From the NCBI GenBank assembly GCA_007361935.1, contig CP041667.1:496001-560000 (forward strand): DNA of 64,000 bases, given 5' to 3'. This DNA comes from Lachnospiraceae bacterium KGMB03038 (GTDB lineage: Bacteria > Bacillota > Clostridia > Lachnospirales > Lachnospiraceae). The translations under genes and the position numbers were made by a program. Positions 41,048-48,893 of this stretch are shown in pieces; within the stretch, counting starts at the first letter, position 1; the number at the start of each line of letters is the position of its first letter. Under the pieces are notes generated by a model that was given only the letters and a program-made list of their open reading frames with translations, was not told the DNA's origin and did no database searches.

Positions 41048-41920
41048 ATGGAGAAAAAGGAAAATGTGCGGAATATTTTGGCGACAGCCAGATTTCTTCT
41101 CCCCAGTCTGACCCCGGCGGAAAGGAGAGTGGCGGAATTCGTTCTTGCATCGCCCAAAGAAGTGACGAAGATGTCGCTGCAGAAGCTGGCAAAGCGCTGC
41201 GAGTGCGGAGAAGCTACGGTGGTGCGCCTTTGCAGGACGATCGGCCTGTCTGGCTATACTCAGTTTAAACGGCAGCTAGCGGCGCAGCTTTTAAATCCTC
41301 AGGCGAAAGATGAAGTGGTGCAGCTTTCTGTGGGTCGTGGAATGGAAGAAATTTTGGAAAGTGTTTTCAAGCTCAACATCCTGAATCTGAAGAAAACGCT
41401 GGAAGTGGCCGCGGCAGAAGAGTATGAGAAGGCGTGTGAAGCTATTGTAAAAGCAAACAAGATCTGCTTTTTTGCTATTGGGGACGCGGCGTTTCCCTGC
41501 AGTTACGCCAGTCTGCGTTTCCGCCGGATTGGATATGATTGCTTTGCTGACAGTGATGCGGATATTCAGATTGTGAACGCCTGCAATATGAAAAAAGGAG
41601 ATGTCGCGGTGGCGATCTCCCACAGCGGGCGGACGAAGCAGGTAGTGGAGTCTATGAGGATCGCGAAGGAGCGAGGGGGTTTTACGATTTGTATCACAAA
41701 AGCGGGGAAATCAGAGTTGACCAAATATTCAGATGTGGTATTGTATAATGTGACTACTGATTCTACGGCGGACAAAGAAATTATCGCTCGGCGGGTGGCG
41801 GAACAGGCGATGCTGGATGCTCTTTATATGGGCGTGCTTCGGAGGAAGGAGACGGATTCGTTTCAAAAACTGCACGAGGTTTCTGAAAGCCTGAAGGTAA
41901 ATAAAATCGTGGATAAGTAG
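41048..41920 (+). CDS. MurR/RpiR-family transcriptional regulator
   Basis: A 290-residue regulator: N-terminal RpiR helix-turn-helix (LTPAERRVAEFVLASPKEVT, CECGEATVVRLCRTIG) and a C-terminal SIS sugar-phosphate-binding domain (ICFFAIGDAAFPCSYASLRF, VAVAISHSGRTKQVVESM). Regulators of this family sense phosphosugars. ATG 41048 has AGAGG 10 bases upstream; GTG 41039 overlaps it. It is divergent from the module 2 transketolase operon and co-directional with the LacI gene and module 3, so it could control either. Confidence 0.9.
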   Translation: MEKKENVRNILATARFLLPSLTPAERRVAEFVLASPKEVTKMSLQKLAKRCECGEATVVRLCRTIGLSGYTQFKRQLAAQLLNPQAKDEVVQLSVGRGMEEILESVFKLNILNLKKTLEVAAAEEYEKACEAIVKANKICFFAIGDAAFPCSYASLRFRRIGYDCFADSDADIQIVNACNMKKGDVAVAISHSGRTKQVVESMRIAKERGGFTICITKAGKSELTKYSDVVLYNVTTDSTADKEIIARRVAEQAMLDALYMGVLRRKETDSFQKLHEVSESLKVNKIVDK

Positions 41921-41970
41921 GGGGCCGGCGGAATGGACGGTGAATATGAAATATGCGGAGGGAATCGAAC

Positions 41971-42984
41971 GTGAAATATAAGGCGAAGGATATAGCCAGA
42001 GAGCTTGGAGTGTCACCGGCTACGGTGTCCCTTGTGCTGAATAATAAACCGGGAGTAGGTGAGGCTAAGCGGAGAGAGATCATGGATAAGATCATGGAGA
42101 TGGACTGTGAGTATCTTTTGAAAGAAGCGGAAGCGCACAGAGGGAATATCGGATTTGTGATCTATAAATGCGGCGGTCAGGTTGTGGAAGAATATCCTTT
42201 TTTTAACTATCTTTCGGAGAGCATTACCAGAACGCTGGAGAAAAACAGCTATACTATGTCGGTGATGTATCTGGACCGTCAGATGTCGGCGGATGAACAG
42301 TATCTGGCGCTGGAAAATTCTAAATACGCTGGCTATATCGTCTATGCGGTGGAGATGTATCCGGAGGATGCGGAGGTATTCGCGCGCTTAAACGCGCCTT
42401 GTGTATTCTTGGATAATCCATTTCCAACGCTGGCTGTGGATGCGGTGACGGTGGATAATTACTTGGGGATACATCAGGGGTTTGAGTATCTCTATCGGAT
42501 GGGGCACCGGAAAATCGGATATATCAGAAGCAAGTTCCAGATCATCTGTTTTGAGGAACGGCTCCAGGCTTTTCGGGAGTGTATGAGGAAACATGGCCTG
42601 CCTTATCGGGAGGACTATGTGATGGATGTGGGGTATCTGGAGACGGAGACGGAAGCGGATGTGGAAAATTATCTGGACAGGCATAAGGATCTGCCCACCG
42701 CGTTCCTGGCGGATAACGACCTTCTTGGCTGCAGAGCGGTACAAGTTTTTAAAAAACGGGGGATCCGGATACCAGATGAAGTGTCGGTGATAGGATTTGA
42801 TAACCGTCCGATCTGCTCGTTTACAGAGCCGAAGGTGACAACGATCCAGGTTCCCACAGACGGCATGGGCGAGTCGTCGGTAGAACTTTTGATGAAGCGG
42901 ATCGGGAAGGAAAAAGGGGCGACTACCAAATACAAGGTTGGAACAAAATTAATTGAAAATGAGAGCGTGAAAAAGCTGAATTAG
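41971..42984 (+). CDS. LacI-family transcriptional regulator
   Basis: A 337-residue LacI regulator: helix-turn-helix YKAKDIARELGVSPATVSLV, hinge, then a periplasmic-binding-protein-like sensor domain ending in ISVIGFDN-like VSVIGFDNRPICSFTEPKVT. GGAGGG lies 8 bases before GTG 41971, which fits the family's short N-terminus; the ATG at 41953 would add six residues. It is followed by a strong terminator and then the sugar transporter operon, its most likely target. Linker residues are normal. Confidence 0.9.
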   Translation: MKYKAKDIARELGVSPATVSLVLNNKPGVGEAKRREIMDKIMEMDCEYLLKEAEAHRGNIGFVIYKCGGQVVEEYPFFNYLSESITRTLEKNSYTMSVMYLDRQMSADEQYLALENSKYAGYIVYAVEMYPEDAEVFARLNAPCVFLDNPFPTLAVDAVTVDNYLGIHQGFEYLYRMGHRKIGYIRSKFQIICFEERLQAFRECMRKHGLPYREDYVMDVGYLETETEADVENYLDRHKDLPTAFLADNDLLGCRAVQVFKKRGIRIPDEVSVIGFDNRPICSFTEPKVTTIQVPTDGMGESSVELLMKRIGKEKGATTKYKVGTKLIENESVKKLN

Positions 42985-43000
42985 CCGAGAAATTCCAGAG

Positions 43001-43046
43001 AACTCTATTTTTACTAAAAATAATTTAGTAAAAATAGAGTTTTTTT
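43001..43046 (+). terminator. Intrinsic terminator of the LacI gene
   Basis: A perfect 18-bp stem: 43001-43018 with 43024-43041, five-base loop, then TTTTT. The inner part TTTACTAAA/TTTAGTAAA is itself a palindrome of LacI-operator character, so it could double as a regulatory site. Confidence 0.9.
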
Positions 43047-43059
43047 ATTCAAAATTTAG

Positions 43060-43088
43060 TTGACACGATAAGGAGAAAATGATATAAC
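43060..43088 (+). promoter_or_regulatory. Promoter of the module 3 transporter operon
   Basis: -35 TTGACA (43060-43065), 17-base spacer, -10 TATAAC (43083-43088), about 250 bases before the binding-protein start, which gives a long leader. Confidence 0.65.
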
Positions 43089-43340
43089 TTAGTCATAAAG
43101 TCTAATTAAGAGATGGGAATCTGTTAAATGTTAGTCAAAATGACAAATTATGATTGACGCTAATGACGAAATGCAAAATAGTTATAAAAAATAATTTAGT
43201 TATAATTTATAATATTGAGTAATTCGTTGGATGAGAGAATTCCCAAGAAAAGACTGCAAATCTAGAAGAAAGGAGGATATTTCAAAAAGTTGGACGTCTT
43301 GCAGAGACATGAGGATGTTTAAGTTTGAAAGGAGAGAATT
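43089..43340 (+). other. Long AT-rich leader before the binding-protein gene
   Basis: About 250 bases without a gene. TTAGT recurs near 43089, 43132 and 43195, besides the copies at 43025 and 43056. A second -35-like TTGACG lies at 43154. AAAGGAGG (43269-43276) is followed by a ten-codon frame TTG 43290 to TAA 43322, then the true ribosome site GAAAGGAG before ATG 43341. I recognise no riboswitch. Confidence 0.4.
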
Positions 43341-44426
43341 ATGAAAAAGAAAATTGTTAGTATGTTATTGGTAGCGGCTATGGTATTGACCATGGTAGGC
43401 TGCGGAAGCGGATCTAGTGACAGTTCGTCAGAAGGTTCTGACAGCTCCGCGGGAACAGAAGAAGAAGTTGCGAACGCGGAAGCCCTTGCGGATCAGGATT
43501 TCGATACAAGCTATGAGCCAAAGAAAGATGAATATTCAATTTATTGTACATATAAGCTGGTACACGCTTGGTACGATGCCATTGAAGTTGGTGTAAAAGC
43601 GGCGGTAGAAGACTTTGCCGCTAAAGGCGTTACCATTGACTATGAGTGGTACGCTCCGGTTGAGGCTGACGCTGTTGACCAAGTAAACTCTATTGAGACA
43701 GCTACCGGACAGGGCTATGACCTGATCGCTGTTGACGTAAATCAGATCGAGACTACACAGCCGGCGGTTGACGCAGCTGTAGATGCGGGCGTTAAGGTTG
43801 CGCTGTTTGCTTCTTCTGATATTCCGGAATCCAAGAGATCATTCTTCGTAGGAAACAATGATAACTATGGAGACGGCGCGGCGGTAGCGAAAGCTGTCTG
43901 CGATAAGATGCAGGAAGAAGGCAAGACTCAGATCGCGTTCTTGTCCGGAACTATCGGAGCTTCTTCTCATGAGCAGAGACTGGAAGCCTTCTATGACACT
44001 GTAGCGGAATATCCAGACATCGAAGTTGTTGACGATCAGAGAGATGATGACTTCGTAGAGAACGCTATCTCAATTACAGAAGCATGGCTGCAGTCCTATC
44101 CGGACCTTGGCGGAATCCTTTGCAACAACATGTCTAATCCGATCGGAGCTGGCCAGGCGGTTGCGGACGCAGGTAAATCCGGCGAGATCATCATCGGTGG
44201 TATGGATCATGACCTTCGTGCGCTGAATTATTTGAAAGACGGTACTCTGTACTATCTGCAGATCCAGAATTGCTACGATATGGGCTATAAACTGATCTAC
44301 AACGCTGTAAAATGTATCGACGGTGAAGAAGTAGAAGAGATCACAGATGTTGGTTCTCAGGGCGCATATCAGGAAGACGCGCAGGGCTATATCGATATGC
44401 TTTTTGCTGAGGAAGCTGCGGAATAA
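43341..44426 (+). CDS. Sugar-binding lipoprotein, module 3
   Basis: A 361-residue substrate-binding protein of the ribose-binding fold. Signal peptide 1-20 and lipidated Cys21 in LTMVGCGSGSS, then a Ser/Asp/Glu-rich linker. The mature domain starts YSIYCTYKLVHAWYDAIEVG and has VALFASSDIPESKRSFFVGN, with aromatic and asparagine residues typical of sugar stacking and binding. A perfect terminator follows (44488-44531), so this gene should be expressed well above the ATPase and permease. Substrate unknown. Confidence 0.92.
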   Translation: MKKKIVSMLLVAAMVLTMVGCGSGSSDSSSEGSDSSAGTEEEVANAEALADQDFDTSYEPKKDEYSIYCTYKLVHAWYDAIEVGVKAAVEDFAAKGVTIDYEWYAPVEADAVDQVNSIETATGQGYDLIAVDVNQIETTQPAVDAAVDAGVKVALFASSDIPESKRSFFVGNNDNYGDGAAVAKAVCDKMQEEGKTQIAFLSGTIGASSHEQRLEAFYDTVAEYPDIEVVDDQRDDDFVENAISITEAWLQSYPDLGGILCNNMSNPIGAGQAVADAGKSGEIIIGGMDHDLRALNYLKDGTLYYLQIQNCYDMGYKLIYNAVKCIDGEEVEEITDVGSQGAYQEDAQGYIDMLFAEEAAE

Positions 44427-44487
44427 TTATATGAGTCAAATTGAAGAACGGATATGACACCATGTGCAGGACTAGATGAATGAGAGG

Positions 44488-44531
44488 GATTCCACGTGAT
44501 TATGGTAAGCATGGTCACGTGGAATCTTTTT
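44488..44531 (+). terminator. Internal terminator between binding protein and ATPase genes
   Basis: GATTCCACGTGA (44488-44499) and TCACGTGGAATC (44515-44526) form a perfect 12-bp stem followed by TTTTT (44527-44531). It lies inside the transporter operon, so partial read-through would set a high ratio of binding protein to ATPase and permease. Confidence 0.85.
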
Positions 44532-44588
44532 GTTGAGAAGGAACTAATTAAGGAAGCGGAAGAATAAAGAGTAGAGGAAGTGAAAAAG

Positions 44589-46076
44589 TTGAGCGAATTC
44601 ATACTTGAAATGAAAGGGATCACAAAAACTTTCCCGGGAACTAAGGCGCTGGACAAGGTAGACCTCAGTATCAAGCCGGGAGAGATCCACGCGCTTCTGG
44701 GAGAAAACGGAGCGGGGAAGAGTACCCTGATGAATGTGCTGGTAGGCCAGTACATTATGGATGAAGGCGAGATCTTCATGGACGGAAAACCGATTAAGAT
44801 CTCTTCTCCTAAAGAAGCATCCGCAAAACAGATCGTAATCGTGCCTCAGGAATTGAATTTGATCCCGGAAGCATCAATTGCGGAAAATATTTTCCTTGGC
44901 AATGAGCGTGCCAATGGAATGGCAATTAATTGGAAAACAGCAGAGAAAGAAGCGGCAGAGCTGCTGAAACTGTTAGATGTAGAAATAGACGTTACACAGA
45001 AAGTAAAGAAACTGTCCGCGGCGTATCAGCAGTTAGTTTCAATTGCGAGAGCGCTGGCTTATTCTCCCAGGATTCTGATCCTGGATGAGCCAACGGCGGT
45101 ATTGACCAATAAGGAAGCGGAATCCTTGTTTGCCTCTATGCAGCGGCTGAAAAAGGCGGGGACCTCTATGATCTTCATTACCCATCATCTGGATGAGGTT
45201 ATGGCACAGGCCGACCGTGCTACGATCATGCGGGATGGACAGCTCGTGAAGGTGACAGAGATCAAAGATATTACCAAAGATGAGATCATTACTAATATGG
45301 CGGGAAAGAAGGTACAGGAATCTAAACATGTGAACCGTACCGTGTCTGACGAGGTGTTCTTTGAGGCGAAACATCTGACCCGTGAGGGAGAGTTTCAGGA
45401 TGTAAGTTTCCAGGTGAAGAAGGGGGAAATCCTTTGTGTGGCCGGATTGGTAGGCGCCGGAAGAACCGAGATCTTTAAGGGTGTATTCGGGATAACGCGC
45501 CCTGAGCCAGGCGGAGAAATGTATGTCGAGGGCAAGAAGGTAGATATCACGGATCCCCGGGTGGCAATCAGGCTGGGAATGGGATACGTATCAGAGGAGC
45601 GCCGTCATGATGGTATTACACCGGGAATGTCGGTCATGGAAAATATGGTGCTCCCATCTTATGATCAGTTAAAGGTACATGGCCTGATCAACTATAAGAA
45701 GGCGGCTGAGATTACAGATGATTATATCGGTAAATTCCACATCAAGACGGCGGGAAGAGAACAGTTGATCAAGAACCTTTCCGGCGGTAATCAGCAGAAG
45801 GTGATCGTTGCCCGCTGGATGGCGAAGGGGATCAAGATGCTGATCATGGATGAGCCGACGCGTGGAATCGATGTAAACGCAAAGTCGGAGATCCACGCCC
45901 TTGTCCGGGAACTGGCAGACAGCGGGGTGTCCGTTGTGGTGATCTCTTCGGAGATGGAAGAGGTTCTGGCGTTGGCAGACCGGGTAATGGTAGTCCATCA
46001 GGGAAGGATCAAAGGATACATTGAGGATGTAGATATGACCACGGAAGAAGATGTTCTGAAAGTGGCATTTCAGTAG
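44589..46076 (+). CDS. Sugar ABC transporter ATP-binding protein (RbsA type), module 3
   Basis: A 495-residue double ATPase. First domain: Walker A LLGENGAGKSTLMNVLVG, Walker B ILILDEPTAVL and FITHHLDEV. Second domain: degenerate Walker A GLVGAGRTEIFKGVFG, signature NLSGGNQQKVIVARWM, Walker B MLIMDEPTRGIDV, VISSEMEEV. This asymmetry is standard for RbsA/MglA. AGAGG lies 11 bases before TTG 44589; GTG 44580 is only 2 bases from it. The permease follows after 13 bases. Confidence 0.93.
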   Translation: MSEFILEMKGITKTFPGTKALDKVDLSIKPGEIHALLGENGAGKSTLMNVLVGQYIMDEGEIFMDGKPIKISSPKEASAKQIVIVPQELNLIPEASIAENIFLGNERANGMAINWKTAEKEAAELLKLLDVEIDVTQKVKKLSAAYQQLVSIARALAYSPRILILDEPTAVLTNKEAESLFASMQRLKKAGTSMIFITHHLDEVMAQADRATIMRDGQLVKVTEIKDITKDEIITNMAGKKVQESKHVNRTVSDEVFFEAKHLTREGEFQDVSFQVKKGEILCVAGLVGAGRTEIFKGVFGITRPEPGGEMYVEGKKVDITDPRVAIRLGMGYVSEERRHDGITPGMSVMENMVLPSYDQLKVHGLINYKKAAEITDDYIGKFHIKTAGREQLIKNLSGGNQQKVIVARWMAKGIKMLIMDEPTRGIDVNAKSEIHALVRELADSGVSVVVISSEMEEVLALADRVMVVHQGRIKGYIEDVDMTTEEDVLKVAFQ

Positions 46077-46089
46077 GAGGTAAGAAAAC

Positions 46090-47073
46090 ATGAAAAAAGT
46101 AATAGATTTCTTTAAGTCAACCGCCGGGATGGTTCTGATCGTAACACTCCTTGCGGGATGTGTGGTACATCTGGTAACCGGTAACTTCTGGACGGCCTAT
46201 AATATCAGTACCCTGACCAGATCTGCGGCGTTTGTGATCATCGTCAGCTTTGGTCAGACATTGGTCTTGTTGACAGGCGGTATCGATCTGTCTGTAGCGG
46301 CGGTCGGTTCTGTGGCAAGTATGGTGGCCGCTAAGATGATGGTAGAGCAAGGCATCAACCCGTGGATTTCCATTCTGGTTTCCTGTCTGGTAGGTCTCGT
46401 CCTTGGAATGATCAACGGATTGTTCATTGCGTATCTGAAGCTGACACCATTTATCGTAACCCTGGCGACGGCGGAAATATATAAAGGTATCGTATATATT
46501 ATCACAGAGGGGACTCCGATTGTAGGTATTCCGGAGAATGCTCAGTTTCTGGCTAATGGTGTGCTGGGAGGCATTATGCCGACGATTGTGATTATTATGC
46601 TGGTCATTTGTGTAGTCTTGGCTCTTATGCTCAAATATACCAAATTTGGACGCCATGTATACGCATTAGGTGGGAACCGTAACTGCGCTAAGATTGTTGG
46701 TATTAAAACAGAAAGGGTGGAAATTCTAGTGTACAGTTTGGCCGGCCTTTTATCCGCGATTGCTGGAACTATGATGGCTTGTAAGCTGGCCTCTTTCCAG
46801 GCGTCTATCGGAGTAAACTGGGTGAACCCGACCATTGCGGCTTCTGTTCTTGGCGGAACCTCCATGACCGGTGGTATCGGCGGCGTTGTTGGTACTGTAA
46901 TCGGTGGTCTTTTGAACAGTACTGTGTCTACATCCATCGTGCTTCTCCGTGTATCTTCCTATTGGGAGACGATCGTTACAGGCGGTGTTGTGCTTGTAGC
47001 CGTAACGGTTGATGCACTGAAGGAGAATCCGACAATGCGTGACAAGGTTGCCCACCTGATAAAGAAAAAATAA
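46090..47073 (+). CDS. RbsC-type sugar ABC transporter permease, module 3
   Basis: A 327-residue inner-membrane permease with about eight to ten membrane segments. The loop ASVLGGTSMTGGIGGVVGT contacts the ATPase; LVLLTGGIDLSVAAVGS and LKLTPFIVTLATAEIYKG are standard blocks of this family. TAGGAGG lies just before the start and overlaps the ATPase stop. It is related to the permease at 307 but far from identical. Confidence 0.93.
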   Translation: MKKVIDFFKSTAGMVLIVTLLAGCVVHLVTGNFWTAYNISTLTRSAAFVIIVSFGQTLVLLTGGIDLSVAAVGSVASMVAAKMMVEQGINPWISILVSCLVGLVLGMINGLFIAYLKLTPFIVTLATAEIYKGIVYIITEGTPIVGIPENAQFLANGVLGGIMPTIVIIMLVICVVLALMLKYTKFGRHVYALGGNRNCAKIVGIKTERVEILVYSLAGLLSAIAGTMMACKLASFQASIGVNWVNPTIAASVLGGTSMTGGIGGVVGTVIGGLLNSTVSTSIVLLRVSSYWETIVTGGVVLVAVTVDALKENPTMRDKVAHLIKKK

Positions 47074-47137
47074 AGTGTGTAGCCAAAACTTGAATTTTTA
47101 CAAGAAGTAGAAATATTTTGGCAGGAAGGAAATGATT

Positions 47138-47971
47138 ATGGAAAATCTGAAAGCGTTAGCTTATGAATTAAGAGAAAACGTGATCGATATGATCGTAGAA
47201 GGCAAAGCCGGACATATCGGCGGCGATATGAGCGTCATGGAGATCCTGACAGAGATCTATTTTGAGCAGATGAATATCTCCCCGGAGAACCAGGATGATC
47301 CAGACCGGGATAAATTCATCATGAGCAAGGGACATTCCGTTGAAGCGTATTACGCGGTGCTGGCGAGGAAAGGATTCTTTGATATCAAAGAAGTCATCGC
47401 CACCTTCAGCAAGTTTGGGTCTATGTTCATCGGACATCCCAATAATAAGCTGCCGGGCATCGAGATGAATTCCGGTTCCCTGGGCCATGGGCTCCCAGTC
47501 AGTGTGGGAATGGCTCTGGCGGGAAAGATGGACGGCAGGGATTACCGGGTCTACACCGTGATGGGAGACGGGGAACTGGCGGAAGGTTCCGTCTGGGAAG
47601 GCGCTATGGCGGCCCACCAGTATGGGCTGGACAACCTGTGCGCGGTGGTAGACCGCAATCGGCTCCAGATCTCTGGGAATACCGAAGATGTGATGGGGCA
47701 TGACGATCTGCATGAACGGTTCCGCGCCTTTGGATGGCATGTGATCGATGTGGCCGACGGGAACGATATCGACCAGCTCCGGGCCGCCTTTGAGGAAGCG
47801 AAGACGGTGAAAGGGAAACCGACGGTATTGATCGCCAACACGGTAAAAGGGAAAGGTTCTTCCGTGATGGAGAACAAGGCCAACTGGCATCATAAAGTTC
47901 CGAATGAGGAGGAACTGGCCCAGATCCGGAAAGATCTGGCAGAGAGGAAGGAGGCGCTGCTTCATGGCTAA
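47138..47971 (+). CDS. Transketolase, N-terminal subunit, copy 3
   Basis: A 277-residue TPP-binding half, the most divergent of the three: AGHIGGDMSVMEILTEIYF, IMSKGHSVEAYYAVLARKG, NSGSLGHGLPVSVGMALAG, GDGELAEGSVWEGAMA, VDRNRLQISG. The late histidine block is ANWHHKVP rather than FHG-S/K-TP. AAGGAA lies just before; ATG 47138 gives better spacing than ATG 47132. The C-subunit start overlaps its stop by 8 bases (ATGGCTAA), so the subunits are translationally coupled. Confidence 0.92.
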   Translation: MENLKALAYELRENVIDMIVEGKAGHIGGDMSVMEILTEIYFEQMNISPENQDDPDRDKFIMSKGHSVEAYYAVLARKGFFDIKEVIATFSKFGSMFIGHPNNKLPGIEMNSGSLGHGLPVSVGMALAGKMDGRDYRVYTVMGDGELAEGSVWEGAMAAHQYGLDNLCAVVDRNRLQISGNTEDVMGHDDLHERFRAFGWHVIDVADGNDIDQLRAAFEEAKTVKGKPTVLIANTVKGKGSSVMENKANWHHKVPNEEELAQIRKDLAERKEALLHG

Positions 47972-48893
47972 GATCGCGAACAAACAGGTGATCTGTGACG
48001 TACTGATCGAGGAAGGAAAGAAGGATAAGGATATCATCGCGCTGTGCAGCGATTCGAGGGGGAGCGCGTCTTTTACGGCGTTTGCCAATGAGCTGCCCCA
48101 GCAGTTTGTGGAGACAGGGATCGCGGAACAGAACCTGGTGAGCATATCGGCGGGACTCGCAAAATGCGGGAAGAAGCCATACGCGGCGTCCCCGGCCTGC
48201 TTTTTGTCTACCAGGAGCTATGAGCAGTGCAAGGTGGACGTGGCATACTCCAATACGAACGTAAAGCTGATCGGGATCAGCGGAGGAGTCAGCTACGGAG
48301 CGTTAGGGATGAGCCATCATTCGGCCCAGGATATCGCGGCGATGGCGGCGGTGCCGAACATGCGGGTATATCTGCCCAGCGACCGGTTCCAGACCGAGAA
48401 GCTCATGCGGGAACTGTTAAAGGATGAGAAGCCGGCGTATATCCGGGTGGGCCGGAACGCGGTGGACGATGTATATGAGGAAGGGAAGGTGCCGTTCGAG
48501 ATGGATAAGGCGACGGTGATCCAAGAAGGAACGGATGTGGCGCTGATCGCCTGCGGAGAAATGGTAAAGCCCTGTGTGGAAGCGGCCGAGATCCTGAAGG
48601 AGAAAGGGATCAGCGCCGCAGTCCTGGATATGTACTGCGTGAAACCGTTGGACGAGGCGGCTGTGATAAAAGCGGCCCAGAACGCCAAAGCGGTGATCAC
48701 GGTGGAAGAGCACGCGCCCTATGGAGGTTTAGGGTCAATGGTGAGCCAGACGGTAGGAGCCAACTGTCCGAGGAAAGTTATAAACCTGGCTCTGCCGGAC
48801 GCGCCGGTGATCACAGGGACCTCAAAGGAAGTGTTCGCCTACTATGGGCTGACCGGGGAAGGAATCGCGAAGAAAGCGGAGGAGCTGATCTAA
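47964..48893 (+). CDS. Transketolase, C-terminal subunit, copy 3
   Basis: A 309-residue partner: VETGIAEQNLVSISAGLAKC with the activating glutamate, GGVSYGALGMSHHSAQDIAA, AYIRVGRNAVDD and a C-terminal domain with VEEHAPYGGLGSMVSQTV. ATG 47964 has AAGGAGG upstream at normal spacing and overlaps the N-subunit stop. The kinase start follows the stop directly. This operon pairs transketolase with a glycerol-kinase-like enzyme and a sorbitol-type dehydrogenase. Confidence 0.92.
   Translation: MAKIANKQVICDVLIEEGKKDKDIIALCSDSRGSASFTAFANELPQQFVETGIAEQNLVSISAGLAKCGKKPYAASPACFLSTRSYEQCKVDVAYSNTNVKLIGISGGVSYGALGMSHHSAQDIAAMAAVPNMRVYLPSDRFQTEKLMRELLKDEKPAYIRVGRNAVDDVYEEGKVPFEMDKATVIQEGTDVALIACGEMVKPCVEAAEILKEKGISAAVLDMYCVKPLDEAAVIKAAQNAKAVITVEEHAPYGGLGSMVSQTVGANCPRKVINLALPDAPVITGTSKEVFAYYGLTGEGIAKKAEELI

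Noticed and set aside
43290..43322. Ten-codon leader frame (TTG start) after AAAGGAGG in the module 3 leader
   Set aside because: Spacing from the ribosome site is long, the start is TTG, and there is no codon bias or attenuator hairpin to support a leader peptide.
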